From: UBA1067 sp963661055
Lineage (GTDB): Bacteria > Verrucomicrobiota > Kiritimatiellia > RFP12 > UBA1067
NCBI GenBank assembly: GCA_963661055.1
Contig: CAVLAC010000007.1
Span: 1 to 31,668, forward strand
Length of the DNA: 31,668 nt
Reading direction: 5' to 3'
This document shows, piece after piece, positions 9,934 through 17,688 of the stretch. The notes beneath the pieces were generated by a model that saw only the letters and a program-made list of their open reading frames with translations, had not been told where the DNA came from and ran no database searches. Positions within the stretch are counted from its first letter, which is position 1, and every line of letters begins with the position of its first letter. Made by a program: the position numbers and the translations under genes.

Positions 9934-10509
9934 TTAGTCCCTTGCGGAAATGAATGGGTTTACGGTTTCGCCCTTGTAGGCGGTTTCATCAGCCTCAACG
10001 GTAATTGCGTCTGCAACCTTCGTCTGCGCGAGATTATAATAGGCGTTGGTCTTCGAAGCGTCGCCATACATAGGACCCGAGAGCAGATAGGCAAGATAGG
10101 CGGCGACCGCATCGGTAAACTTTGAAGTCCACTCGTCAAGATCTGTATCTGTAGAGACATAGCGAATGGTCGCTTTGGTGGAATAGGTGTCCGTCTTAAT
10201 CATCAGCCTACCGTTGGCTTGCTTAACCTTGAGGGGGTTCTCGTTCTCATCCTCAACTCCAACGAGCCGCGCACAGTCGCTAGGGCGCACGATAGAGGCG
10301 TAGCCCTGACTATTCGCCCACGCAAGCGTAAGCGTGGTCTCGCGAGCGGCAAAGTCCCAGTTATGCTGAGAAAAGACCGTGGCAATCGCACGCGGCAGAA
10401 AAAGACGACAGCGAACAGCCTCCGTTGAGATGTCGGTGTCATAGTCGCTAATCGTGCGGTCGTGACCGAGGGACGCGAGGGCGAGGTTGCAAATGTCGGT
10501 TTTAGTCAT
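9934..10509 (-). CDS. Tail adaptor/gatekeeper (T7 gp11, tail tubular protein A-like)
   Basis: The 191-residue product starting MTKTDICNLALASLGHDRT has the N-terminus typical of short-tailed phage adaptor proteins, which ring the portal and connect it to the nozzle. The helical body includes VFSQHNWDFAARETTL and a C-terminal KFTDAVAAYLAYLL helix. An in-frame ATG 12 codons upstream exists, but this start is chosen because family members begin at MTKTD and a GGGGGAAG sequence precedes it. The start overlaps the end of the lipoprotein gene by 8 bases. The nozzle gene follows, supporting the assignment. Confidence 0.8.
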   Translation of the reverse strand: MTKTDICNLALASLGHDRTISDYDTDISTEAVRCRLFLPRAIATVFSQHNWDFAARETTLTLAWANSQGYASIVRPSDCARLVGVEDENENPLKVKQANGRLMIKTDTYSTKATIRYVSTDTDLDEWTSKFTDAVAAYLAYLLSGPMYGDASKTNAYYNLAQTKVADAITVEADETAYKGETVNPFISARD

Positions 10510-10942
10510 TGGGCACTTCCCCCTCAGTAGTCGTGGCATTTTCAATAGGCAACTCTACCTTCTCGGACGGAGCATTGGTCGGCTGAACAGCGACAAACCC
10601 AAAAGCGTGGCAGATGTGAGAGACAATCTTCTCGGTTTGCTCGATACTATTTGTGCCCGTGAGCATAATCTTTATCTCGTGGGTTTTGGTGGAAGGCGAA
10701 AGCCACGCGGTGTCCTCCGAATATTTCAGCGTGGCACTCTCCTCACCCTGCGGCGCACTCATAATATCAACAACGCCGATACCGAGAACTCCTGTCTTAG
10801 CGTTGGTATACATCCCAGAAAGTTCAACACTGCGCGTCTTTGTCGTCCCACACCCAGTTAGAAGCGTGAGCGCAACGGCAAAGAAGCCGAGAGAAAACGC
10901 GAAAAGCGCGGTTTTTGCAAAATTAATGATAATCTTGTTCAT
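10502..10942 (-). CDS. Exported lipoprotein, possible outer-membrane spanin or exclusion protein
   Basis: The 146-residue product has a basic and hydrophobic N-terminus ending in a lipobox LTGC, with Cys31 as the lipidated residue, followed by GTT, with no Asp at +2. Export and lipidation by the host Lgt/Lsp pathway are therefore expected, probably with sorting to the outer membrane. The mature part is about 115 residues, Thr/Ser-rich, with a possible beta-strand segment (THEIKIMLTGTNS) and an acidic tail. It sits beside holin-like and coiled-coil membrane genes, which would fit an o-spanin, though o-spanins are usually shorter and Pro-rich. A superinfection-exclusion lipoprotein is an alternative. 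The SD is AAAGGAG. Confidence 0.6.
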   Translation of the reverse strand: MNKIIINFAKTALFAFSLGFFAVALTLLTGCGTTKTRSVELSGMYTNAKTGVLGIGVVDIMSAPQGEESATLKYSEDTAWLSPSTKTHEIKIMLTGTNSIEQTEKIVSHICHAFGFVAVQPTNAPSEKVELPIENATTTEGEVPND

Positions 10943-10956
10943 AGTTTTTTCTCCTT

Positions 10957-11388
10957 TCAGAGTGTGGGGTTAATAAGATCACGAATGTAGTAGCCGTGAT
11001 TGCGAGCATAATCACGGTCTTTTAGTCCGTGATTATACCAAGCAAGAGATCCAAATAGCCGAAGGGCGAACCATTCGACATAGGCGCGGAACTTTCCCCA
11101 CCCTGCGTCAATAAGAAGGCGGCGGTAAATAGCGTCTGCCGTGCTACGCTTAGTGACGCGAGCGGCGTAAAGCCAATCGTGCAGAAGCCCTGCGGCAACA
11201 CGCGGCACTTCAAACGGATGCCCACATACGCGCCACAGTAAGCGCGGAATGCTTGCTCCGTCAAAAACAAAGCCCTTCGTCACCATAATAGTATGCTCAT
11301 ATTTGCCAAGGGTCACCGTTTGGCAGTATTCGTCCTCAGCAAGCGCATAAAGACCTGTTTTAATTCCTCGAATAATGGGCATTTCCAT
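10957..11388 (-). CDS. DUF1353 family protein
   Basis: This 143-residue product carries the hallmark DUF1353 motifs: FVFDGASIPRLLW (about 40-52), AAGLLHDWLY (about 66-75), the following basic segment with ADAIYRRLL, and a C-terminal VEWFALRLFGSLAW. DUF1353 genes are common in phage lysis/tail regions, but a molecular function is not established to my knowledge. The conserved His-Asp pair and Asp residues have made people suspect hydrolase activity; this is conjecture. It lies between the holin-like gene and the lipoprotein, so a lysis-associated role is possible. The SD AAAGGAG lies nine bases before the ATG. Confidence 0.75.
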   Translation of the reverse strand: MEMPIIRGIKTGLYALAEDEYCQTVTLGKYEHTIMVTKGFVFDGASIPRLLWRVCGHPFEVPRVAAGLLHDWLYAARVTKRSTADAIYRRLLIDAGWGKFRAYVEWFALRLFGSLAWYNHGLKDRDYARNHGYYIRDLINPTL

Positions 11389-11412
11389 TTGTTGTTTCTC
11401 CTTTCCTTTTCG

Positions 11413-11655
11413 TTAAGTACGCGAGAATATCCATTGAATAACGGCTACCATAATTGCACCGATGACGGAAGCGATAAGACAGAGGATGGCTTTCGCACCC
11501 ATAGCACGGTCAAGGATAGATTCTACTTCATCAATGCGAGATTCCACGGCATCTATGCGCTCGTGGTCAAAGCCATTCGCCGTCTTGATAGAGGCGATGT
11601 CTTCTTTAATCTCGCGGAGAAGTCCGTAGATCTCTCTCAAGTCATCGTTTGTCAT
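11413..11655 (-). CDS. Holin-like / XhlA-like membrane protein
   Basis: The 80-residue product has an N-terminal acidic coiled coil (residues 1-48, with heptads such as LREIYGLLREIKEDIASIK and RIDEVESILD). A single C-terminal transmembrane helix (about 54-75, ILCLIASVIGAIMVAVIQWIF) and a short basic end follow. This layout is that of hemolysin XhlA/phage holin-accessory proteins, which sit in the cytoplasmic membrane with a cytoplasmic coiled coil. The ATG overlaps the stop of the upstream gene (ATGA), implying coupled translation. With neighbouring membrane genes it suggests a lysis cassette. A structural tail role cannot be excluded. Confidence 0.6.
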   Translation of the reverse strand: MTNDDLREIYGLLREIKEDIASIKTANGFDHERIDAVESRIDEVESILDRAMGAKAILCLIASVIGAIMVAVIQWIFSRT

Positions 11656-12161
11656 TCGGCGTTCTCTTTCTCTTGCGCTTGCGCGGCAAGTTCGTTTATC
11701 TTATCAATAATAGCCTGATAAATGGCTTTTGTTGTCGGGAGTTTGGCTTCGTCACGCTTCTCCTCTAGATAGGCGAGGGTATTATCAATTCGTGCACAAG
11801 CGCGTTCAGCGCGATTGGACTGCACAAGTGCCACGGCTTCGGCTAAGCGTTGCGCCGCCTCGGCTTGCGCCACATCGTTCGTAAGTGTAGTAATCGTATC
11901 GCGCCAAGTATTCTTCTGCTTATAGCCCTTAATGGAGAAGATTTTATTCGTATACGCATAGTGCGCTTCTCCCATTTTGTCAATGATTGGCGGATTCCAA
12001 TGCTCAATGATGTAGCCTGGCAATGTCTTAGTATCGCGAGAGATAAGACAAGCGCGCTCCTCCATTGCAGTTATCTGCGCTTTCTCCTTAGGTGTCATCC
12101 ACGCAAGCGCGGCAGTAGCGACAAGAAGTGCCGCCGTCATTAGTGTCATCTTATTGTACAT
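11652..12161 (-). CDS. Membrane-anchored coiled-coil protein, possible i-spanin
   Basis: The 169-residue product has one N-terminal hydrophobic segment (about residues 5-21, MTLMTAALLVATAALAW), which could be an uncleaved anchor or signal peptide. A long helical region follows (about 95-165, rich in Ala, Glu, Lys and Leu). A membrane anchor followed by a periplasmic coiled coil is the shape of Rz-type inner-membrane spanins, and the adjacent holin-like and lipoprotein genes fit. The middle part (TLPGYIIEHWNPPIIDKMGEAHYAYTN) is not typical of Rz, so the call is tentative. The start is supported by AGGAGG eight bases upstream and overlaps the preceding gene by 11 bases. Confidence 0.5.
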   Translation of the reverse strand: MYNKMTLMTAALLVATAALAWMTPKEKAQITAMEERACLISRDTKTLPGYIIEHWNPPIIDKMGEAHYAYTNKIFSIKGYKQKNTWRDTITTLTNDVAQAEAAQRLAEAVALVQSNRAERACARIDNTLAYLEEKRDEAKLPTTKAIYQAIIDKINELAAQAQEKENAE

Positions 12162-12918
12162 CTTTCACACCTCCTACTTTAACGCCGTTTGACCAGCGAA
12201 AGACTTTACCTTGAGCATTTGTCCAAGCCCCAGTGTAGTATTCCTCACCATTGACGGTGAAGAAGGTTGGACCAAAGTCAAAATAAGATTGCGTGTCGCC
12301 AATAGTAGCATATGGATTCGGGTAGACGACCAAACGGCGCATTTCTTCAGGTCGCTCAAAGACAATTCGGCGGCAGTGATAACATCCGTCAATCGTGAAG
12401 TTATCGTTTGTGTAATTTACCCATGTGCCCTGAACGATGTTCGTACCTGTCTCACTAATATAGCGGCGTTTAACAACAGGCACGGAGTTCGTAATGTCCA
12501 CCGAGAAATAGATGTAGGCGTAATCATTCGTGCCGTCAGTCGATTCCTGTGCCGTATACATCCAAAAGTTATCGCGCCCCACCATATCGGGATAAGTGTG
12601 CGCCATAACAAAAAGTTTCTTTTTGAAGAGTTCTATGCGGTTTGTGACGGCGTAAAGACGCTGAAGCGCGTTCGAACATCCTGTCATCGCACTCTCAATT
12701 AAGACATATTGGTTAGAAGCGACATCCGTATAAGCCTTGCCGCTAACATAATCAGCCACTTTGCCGCTTGCGTCAAGCAGTTTACCGCCTGGTAGCCCGA
12801 TAATATGAGTGCGCTTCCAACCGCGTTTGGTGACGGCGGAAGTCGTATTCGTCTTAACTCCGCCGAATGCGGCGAAGATCGCGAGTGTAAAGAGTAGTGT
12901 CAATAAGCGTTTCATCAT
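12151..12918 (-). CDS. Secreted protein of unknown function
   Basis: This 255-residue protein begins with a clear Sec signal peptide (MMKRLLTLLFTLAIFAAFGG, cleavage probably near residue 20). The mature part has a coil-like region with TDVASNQYVLIESAMTGCSNALQRLYAVTNRIE, then beta-rich sequence with several aromatic strands and two Cys close together (GCYHCRR). I do not recognise the family. The signal peptide nearly matches that of the 281-residue gene upstream (MKRLLT-I/L-LFT), suggesting related origin. It is the middle member of a run of exported proteins; its ATG overlaps the stop of the preceding gene (ATGA). Confidence 0.7.
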   Translation of the reverse strand: MMKRLLTLLFTLAIFAAFGGVKTNTTSAVTKRGWKRTHIIGLPGGKLLDASGKVADYVSGKAYTDVASNQYVLIESAMTGCSNALQRLYAVTNRIELFKKKLFVMAHTYPDMVGRDNFWMYTAQESTDGTNDYAYIYFSVDITNSVPVVKRRYISETGTNIVQGTWVNYTNDNFTIDGCYHCRRIVFERPEEMRRLVVYPNPYATIGDTQSYFDFGPTFFTVNGEEYYTGAWTNAQGKVFRWSNGVKVGGVKDVQ

Positions 12919-13370
12919 TCTGTGTAGGTATAGAGTGCCCGATATTCGAAGTCCTGATCAAGGGTGAAGCCCTCAATCTCAACATATTTGACACCGCCTG
13001 GCACTGAGGCAATAGTCTCCCACGCCTCCTCTTCTAACGCCCCTTTAATGCGGCGTTGTATGCTCACGGCGGTCACCGAAGAAGATTCTGCCCATGTGAC
13101 AATCACAGAATCAGGACTAGATTCTATATTAAGGTCATAGACCTCTGTCTTCTTCGTTGAACCATAGACTATAAGAACAACGAAGAAAGGGGTGAGAAGA
13201 AGTTTCTCAACAATTCCAAGCCGCCAATAATAAACGCGCAAGACCCTCCATAAGGCTCTGCCATACGCATAAAGGAACATCGCGCCGCCGAAGAGCGCGA
13301 GCGCGGCAAGGCTCACACTCAGCAATCCGTGTTGAAAGACGGTGCTAAATTGTAAGAAGCCTTCTCTCAT
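12915..13370 (-). CDS. Membrane protein with C-terminal fibronectin III-like domain
   Basis: The 151-residue product has two predicted membrane helices, about residues 16-37 (LLSVSLAALALFGGAMFLYAY) and 54-71 (VEKLLLTPFFVVLIVYG), joined by a basic aromatic loop. A roughly 75-residue beta domain follows with SPDSVIVTWAESSSVTAVSIQRR and a final DQDFEYRALY strand, which reads as a fibronectin type III-like fold. Two helices put both ends on one side; which side is not clear from the sequence. It is embedded between two secreted-protein genes with ATGA overlaps on both sides. No function is known; adhesion or anchoring of the neighbouring secreted proteins is conceivable. Confidence 0.65.
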   Translation of the reverse strand: MREGFLQFSTVFQHGLLSVSLAALALFGGAMFLYAYGRALWRVLRVYYWRLGIVEKLLLTPFFVVLIVYGSTKKTEVYDLNIESSPDSVIVTWAESSSVTAVSIQRRIKGALEEEAWETIASVPGGVKYVEIEGFTLDQDFEYRALYTYTE

Positions 13371-14212
13371 TCCTCTGTGCCCCCTTCCCCTTCCTCTTCC
13401 TCTTGCTCTTCATGAAGTTTAATCTCCTTCAGGAGACCCCCCACGAAAACAAGGTCGTTCGTCTGCCCTTGATAATTGACGGCTGTGAAAGTGCTCGTAT
13501 CGCCAGTCTCGCCGTTAATGCGAATCGCCCCTTGAATATCAAATGTAGAGCCGTCACCTGCCGCGGCGGAAATCTTACAATTGACGCGATAAAAGCACTG
13601 TTCAAGTTCCGTGAGCGTCCAAACATAGGAGCGATAGGCGTTCTCCCATGTCACACCGTTCTCGGTGTAAGTGCCGAGATATTCCGTGTTTTGCAGTTCA
13701 ATCCGCGTCCATTCATTAGTTTTGTACCCTTCAAGCGAAGGCATCATCACAACATAGGGCGCGTTGTTCATTTGGTCAGAGAACGAATAATAGAGGTCAC
13801 AACGCGAATAACTCACTCCGTCAATCGTCTCACGAACAGTCCCCACATCAAACTTGATGATTTGACAGGTCGCGTTCGTATCTACGGCTTTGACACCGCC
13901 TAAGGATTCAATGAAGTCGTTAACATAAGCGTAGGCGTTATTGCCGAGTAAGGTTTCTACGATTTGGTCAACTTCCTTAGATGCCGCCTCTTGCGCCGCC
14001 TTGACCGCGTCTACACTGGCTTGCACAACGGCTTGCGTGGCTTGCGCACGAGCGAGGTCATCAAGCCCTAGGGTGTAGCCCTTAGGGGAAATCTCGCCAT
14101 TCTCATCCACCATCAACATTTGCCCAATATCGTAAGGGGAAATCACTTCAGCCCCCACCTGAAGCGCGAAGAGTGAAGAAAAAGTGAAGAGAATTGTCAG
14201 CAGTCGTTTCAT
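13367..14212 (-). CDS. Secreted protein with helical and beta domains
   Basis: This 281-residue protein starts with a Sec signal peptide (MKRLLTILFTFSSLFALQVGA, likely cleaved before EV). Residues about 45-95 form an Ala/Gln/Val-rich helix (ARAQATQAVVQASVDAVKA), probably a coiled coil or stalk. Residues about 110-260 are beta-rich with Thr, Tyr and Asn, and the C-terminus is a very acidic Glu/Gly tail. Helical stalk plus beta head resembles fibre or adhesin organisation, but the signal peptide points to export rather than cytoplasmic virion assembly. The family is not recognised. Its stop overlaps the next ATG. Confidence 0.65.
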   Translation of the reverse strand: MKRLLTILFTFSSLFALQVGAEVISPYDIGQMLMVDENGEISPKGYTLGLDDLARAQATQAVVQASVDAVKAAQEAASKEVDQIVETLLGNNAYAYVNDFIESLGGVKAVDTNATCQIIKFDVGTVRETIDGVSYSRCDLYYSFSDQMNNAPYVVMMPSLEGYKTNEWTRIELQNTEYLGTYTENGVTWENAYRSYVWTLTELEQCFYRVNCKISAAAGDGSTFDIQGAIRINGETGDTSTFTAVNYQGQTNDLVFVGGLLKEIKLHEEQEEEEGEGGTEE

Positions 14213-14230
14213 TGTCCGTTTCTCCTTGCT

Positions 14231-14539
14231 TTACTGCGCGGCAGTGTTGACAGTGTTAGTATACGCCTTGACGAACACCCACCCATTAGAGGCAACCACC
14301 TGCCAAATAACATTTGTTGCCGTATCGGTCATCTTGTCAGCGTCTACCTTCTTTTCGTAAGGCGTGAGATCTATCTCAGGTGTATGCTGATTGGTATAGG
14401 CTTTCGCCGCTTCAAGCACATTCGTGGCAACCTTATTCACATAGTTCACCGTAGCGGCAGGGCTTGCCGCCGCGTAAGTCTTGTAAATAACGGTGACCGC
14501 CGCGAGCGCACCAACAATGAGGGCTAGGGTTTTCTTCAT
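14231..14539 (-). CDS. Small exported or anchored protein with fibre-like AYT segments
   Basis: This 102-residue product has a hydrophobic N-terminus (MKKTLALIVGALAAVTVIYKTYAAA) that may be a cleaved signal peptide (site after YAAA) or an anchor. The mature part contains the segments VNYVNKVATNVLEAAKAYTNQH and, near the end, VFVKAYTNTVN. These resemble the short Lys-Ala-Tyr-Thr helices seen in phage fibre stalks. The ATG overlaps the stop of the 205-residue gene (ATGA). It belongs to the exported island and has no assigned function. Confidence 0.6.
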   Translation of the reverse strand: MKKTLALIVGALAAVTVIYKTYAAASPAATVNYVNKVATNVLEAAKAYTNQHTPEIDLTPYEKKVDADKMTDTATNVIWQVVASNGWVFVKAYTNTVNTAAQ

Positions 14540-15153
14540 TTCTCCTCCTCCTTCTTCCCTTTATCTTGCCTAGGAATGGGGGCTATGCGGTGGCGTTCAC
14601 CGTCTACCGTGTAAAGAATCTCAACACAAACTTTCCCATGCTCGCTTGTAGTAAGAATAGAATGCGAGACTTCAACATCATTCCAGTATAGTCCGCGAAC
14701 ATAACGCCGTTCCGTCCGCCTTCCTGTAGTCGTTTCGCTAGTGACATACGCCAAGCGATTCGTGAACCACGCCATTTCAGCTTTCTTACACTCCGCCTTC
14801 GCCGCTTGAAGCGCACGCTCTACTTCATTGGACTTCGACTGCTCCACCCACGCCCAACGCTGACGCTCACTAAATGAGTTAATCCGCTTCTCCGCAATCT
14901 CCTTCTCAAAGTCCGCAATCTCCTTCTCAAAGTCCGCAATCATCTTCTCGCGCTTCAAAAATTCCTCCTCTGTTATGCGCGGCGGCATTTCAACTCCATA
15001 AAGCGTATAGGCGTTCGTGTTGATATTTTCAAAGCGAACACTACGAAGAGGCGGTTCCCTCTTCGGCTTAGGCGCGTCCTTCTTCGGCGCGGCAAACGCA
15101 CTATTGAGAACAGCCGTCAGCGCGAGTGACAAGATAAATAAATGTTTCAGCAT
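14536..15153 (-). CDS. Secreted coiled-coil protein
   Basis: The 205-residue product begins with a typical signal peptide (MLKHLFILSLALTAVLNSAFA, cleaved before APKK). A Lys/Pro-rich stretch follows, then a helical region (about 60-130) with an internal duplication IADFEKE-IADFEKE-IAEKR. The duplication is encoded by two perfect 21-bp tandem units (14891-14932). The C-terminal part, including VSHSILTTSEHGKVCVEILYTVDGERH, looks beta-stranded and ends in a basic/acidic tail. The family is not recognised. This is the first gene of the exported series and is followed by coupled membrane genes. Confidence 0.65.
   Translation of the reverse strand: MLKHLFILSLALTAVLNSAFAAPKKDAPKPKREPPLRSVRFENINTNAYTLYGVEMPPRITEEEFLKREKMIADFEKEIADFEKEIAEKRINSFSERQRWAWVEQSKSNEVERALQAAKAECKKAEMAWFTNRLAYVTSETTTGRRTERRYVRGLYWNDVEVSHSILTTSEHGKVCVEILYTVDGERHRIAPIPRQDKGKKEEEK
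14891..14932 (-). repeat. Two 21-bp tandem repeats in secreted coiled-coil gene
   Basis: Two perfect 21-bp units encode the repeated IADFEKE heptad in the 205-residue secreted protein, and a diverged third begins at 14933. In-frame heptad duplication would lengthen the coiled coil. Confidence 0.7.
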
Positions 15154-15175
15154 TTCTTTATTTCCTTTCTTTCAA

Positions 15176-15445
15176 TTATTGACTTATTGCAACAAAGTTT
15201 CCGTCCGCGTCTTTCTTGTATAGAACGCCGTCAAGTAGCGGCGTGTAGTCGCCGTCAAGATTATAGGCGGTCAAACGCATATAGAGTTGCTCCGCATTCT
15301 CGCCTGTCGTCTTCTTCACGGGCAACATAAACTCGCCACTCGTCGCGTCAATAGACATGAAGTCCTTAGCGTTAATCGCCTCGGCGAGACTATCCACATA
15401 CTTGCGATTCACCTGCTCTTCAAGTTCTTCTGTTATGGCTCCCAT
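15176..15445 (-). CDS. Small hypothetical protein between fibre and exported island
   Basis: This 89-residue product has a helical N-terminal half (MGAITEELEEQVNRKYVDSL) and a beta-leaning C-terminal half with AEQLYMRLTAYNLDGDYTPLLDGVLYKK. A strong AGGAGGGAG site precedes the ATG. No signal peptide, transmembrane helix or known motif is visible. It directly follows the tail-fibre gene, a position often used by fibre assembly chaperones or minor fibre subunits, but there is no sequence support for that. Confidence 0.55.
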   Translation of the reverse strand: MGAITEELEEQVNRKYVDSLAEAINAKDFMSIDATSGEFMLPVKKTTGENAEQLYMRLTAYNLDGDYTPLLDGVLYKKDADGNFVAISQ

Positions 15446-15462
15446 TTTTCTCCCTCCTTCCT

Positions 15463-17310
15463 TTAGTCAGCAAGACAAGCCTCAACTTTGACATAGCCGA
15501 CATTATTGCACCAATCTCCATAATTAATCATACGCATCTTCGCCTTAATCTCGCCATTCTCGTCCGCGACAATTGATTTGTAGATGTAATATCGGGCACT
15601 CGCAGGATCCCACAATTGAACTTTATCTTCTTCAACATATTCGCCATTATTGGTCAGAGCGAACTGATACCAAACGGCAGTCCTCGTGCCCGCGGGAAAT
15701 ACGCCAAACACAAGCGTATAGGTCGCGCCAGGAATAAGTCCGTTGAGCGTCTTTTCTCTGCCATAAGAACCTGCAGTTGAACTGGCGTGAATAGCAACAC
15801 ACCGATAACTCGCGGCAATAACGGCGCGGACATAGGCGGTAGTCGCAATCTGCGTCCCCTTATCTGTGTTTATGGGCGAGACGCTAAGTGCAGCTGTTCG
15901 CGCACCCGCCGAAGAGACATTAAGCGTAATCCCACTTGTGATGGTCGTGCCGTTAACAGGGCGGCTCGCATAAAGCAGTGCGAAGTTGCCTCTTTGCGAG
16001 GCGGCAATCCCTGCTTCAACCGCGCCGAGAGGAACGCCGTCCTTGTCGTACCAAATATGAGAAGGCGCACAAATATCCGTACTTGGCGCAGGCGAAGTCG
16101 TGCAAGAATAAGCCGTATTCTTCGAAGTGAAGTTGTTAGTCCCTATGGTTCCCGACTGAATGTTGATTGACGCGTTGGCGGCTGTAATAGGCTTCGTGCA
16201 TGTCGTTGCGCCGTTGTGCGTCTCCGTGCCGTTGTGCGTCTCCGTGCCGTTGTGCGTCTCCGTGCCGTTGATATTGAGCGTCTCATTGATTGTCGTACTG
16301 CCATTTTCGCCGTCACAAGTCAGCGTGGCAGTAGCCTTATCCGTGCCTTGCACCTTCAGTGATTTAGAGAATGTCATCGCGGCAGAAAGCGTCTGCGCAG
16401 TTGACTTGAACCAATCAATCAAGCCGTGAACCCAAGCCGTGGAGGCGGCTTTAGTGGAAGAATCAGCGACGTCCACCGTCTCTGTGCCGTCAACAACAAT
16501 CGTAGGGATAATTGGCGATTCCGTGAAAGTCTTGACATTGTTGATGGTCACATTGCCAACGCGAGCCACATAGACATCATCATTCGGCTCAGGCTCTTGC
16601 TCCGTCTTGCCAATGACGAGCGTTAGTCGTCCATTCTCGTCAGCCTTCACATAGACATTGTGCCATTTGCCTGTCTCTTCATTGTCTCCGTTCAACTTCT
16701 GGACACGCACGAGCGAACCTGGCACACCTTTGAGTGAATCAAGCCACTCTCCCTCATTGCCAACAAACCCATTTTGAACGGCTATTTGATAAGCCGAATA
16801 GCCCGAAGCCCCTGTCTCGCCCTTTGCGCCTGTCGCGCCTGTATCGCCCTTAGGACCGCGTACCGTGTAAGTCTCGCCAGTCTTGCTATCCGTCCACAGC
16901 GGATTCCAAATTATGGTTATGTCGCCTTCCGCTACCGTATCGCCAACCGTGGTCGTTGAAAGTCCTGTAGAAGAATCAACCGTCACCGTTGCCAATTTGG
17001 CATAAGCGTGGAATGTCCGCGCCTCGTGTTGCTCCATTTCAAAAGCGTCATGGAGCGCGAGAGAATCAAAGGCGATGGTGTGAGAGGCGGTGCGCGTCAC
17101 ATTCGCGGCAGAAGTCCATGCGCCAATAAGATTGGATTTTGCGAGTATGTCCACGCCGTCATCGGCGACAAGATATATTATATAGTCTTCACCCGCAATG
17201 TCAGAGGATATTGAAAGGTCGTAAGTGTTCCCTGCGAAAGGCGGCAGTTTCCCAAACGAGAGCGTGCCTCTTGCGCGGTTAATCGTCCAATTGAGGGTGG
17301 TTGCGGACAT
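15463..17310 (-). CDS. Tail fibre with collagen-like repeat
   Basis: This 615-residue protein has an N-terminal beta domain (about 1-145) probably for attachment to the virion. A collagen-like Gly-X-Y stretch follows (about 151-168, GPKGDTGATGAKGETGASG), then an SAYQIAVQNGFVGNEGEWLDSLKG-type linker that frequently follows such repeats. Next are two 'A-T/S-T-A-Y/W-V' fibre motifs (AASTAWV near 290, IATTAYV near 490), typical of trimeric phage fibres. Between them is a threefold ETHNGT repeat from 18-bp tandem DNA repeats. The C-terminal about 115 residues (VIAASYRCVAIHASS onward) would be the receptor-binding tip. No chaperone-type peptidase domain was seen. Confidence 0.8.
   Translation of the reverse strand: MSATTLNWTINRARGTLSFGKLPPFAGNTYDLSISSDIAGEDYIIYLVADDGVDILAKSNLIGAWTSAANVTRTASHTIAFDSLALHDAFEMEQHEARTFHAYAKLATVTVDSSTGLSTTTVGDTVAEGDITIIWNPLWTDSKTGETYTVRGPKGDTGATGAKGETGASGYSAYQIAVQNGFVGNEGEWLDSLKGVPGSLVRVQKLNGDNEETGKWHNVYVKADENGRLTLVIGKTEQEPEPNDDVYVARVGNVTINNVKTFTESPIIPTIVVDGTETVDVADSSTKAASTAWVHGLIDWFKSTAQTLSAAMTFSKSLKVQGTDKATATLTCDGENGSTTINETLNINGTETHNGTETHNGTETHNGATTCTKPITAANASINIQSGTIGTNNFTSKNTAYSCTTSPAPSTDICAPSHIWYDKDGVPLGAVEAGIAASQRGNFALLYASRPVNGTTITSGITLNVSSAGARTAALSVSPINTDKGTQIATTAYVRAVIAASYRCVAIHASSTAGSYGREKTLNGLIPGATYTLVFGVFPAGTRTAVWYQFALTNNGEYVEEDKVQLWDPASARYYIYKSIVADENGEIKAKMRMINYGDWCNNVGYVKVEACLAD
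16211..16264 (-). repeat. Triple 18-bp tandem repeat in tail fibre
   Basis: Three perfect copies of CCGTTGTGCGTCTCCGTG (plus strand) encode ETHNGT units at about residues 349-366 of the fibre. Perfect identity suggests recent expansion by slippage, which would vary stalk length. Confidence 0.8.
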
Positions 17311-17324
17311 AGTCTATAAACTCC

Positions 17325-17669
17325 TTATTTCACATCAGCCTCAAACGCCTCTTCATAGCGTTCAACCAATTTGGCAGTTGAGATCTTGCTAGGGATGTGA
17401 TACCCAGCCTGACGAAGTTTGGCGAGTGCCTGTTCGCGTGTTAGCCCTGCAACAATTATCGGGTCAGAGACATTGCCTGTCGCGCCACTTGGCAGATCGC
17501 TCACACCGCCCTGCCCCACCGAAGTGGGGAGAGCGGAGGAGGTCTCAAGGGCTTCGAACGAGGACGCGAAAGGCGGCTTTTCAGCCGTGTCTTTCGGCAC
17601 ATCGATAATCGTTCCAGGTTTCACAAGGTCACCATTCACGATGCAACGATAAGTGCAAATCATCTTCAT
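17325..17669 (-). CDS. Small head-associated protein with C-terminal HeH/SAP-like helix pair
   Basis: The 114-residue product begins MKMICTYRCIVNGDLVKPGT, a short beta motif resembling small head-region proteins, then has a Ser/Pro/Gly-rich linker. It ends with LTREQALAKLRQAGYHIPSKISTAKLVERY, a helix-extended-helix (SAP/LEM-like) pattern. The ATG at 17669 was chosen because the longer frame (to 17957) runs into the opposite frame of the cement-protein gene, and AAAGGG lies upstream. Its place between the cement protein and the fibre suggests a head-completion or minor head role; this is inference. Confidence 0.6.
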   Translation of the reverse strand: MKMICTYRCIVNGDLVKPGTIIDVPKDTAEKPPFASSFEALETSSALPTSVGQGGVSDLPSGATGNVSDPIIVAGLTREQALAKLRQAGYHIPSKISTAKLVERYEEAFEADVK

Positions 17670-17688
17670 ATTCGAGTACCCTTTCTGC

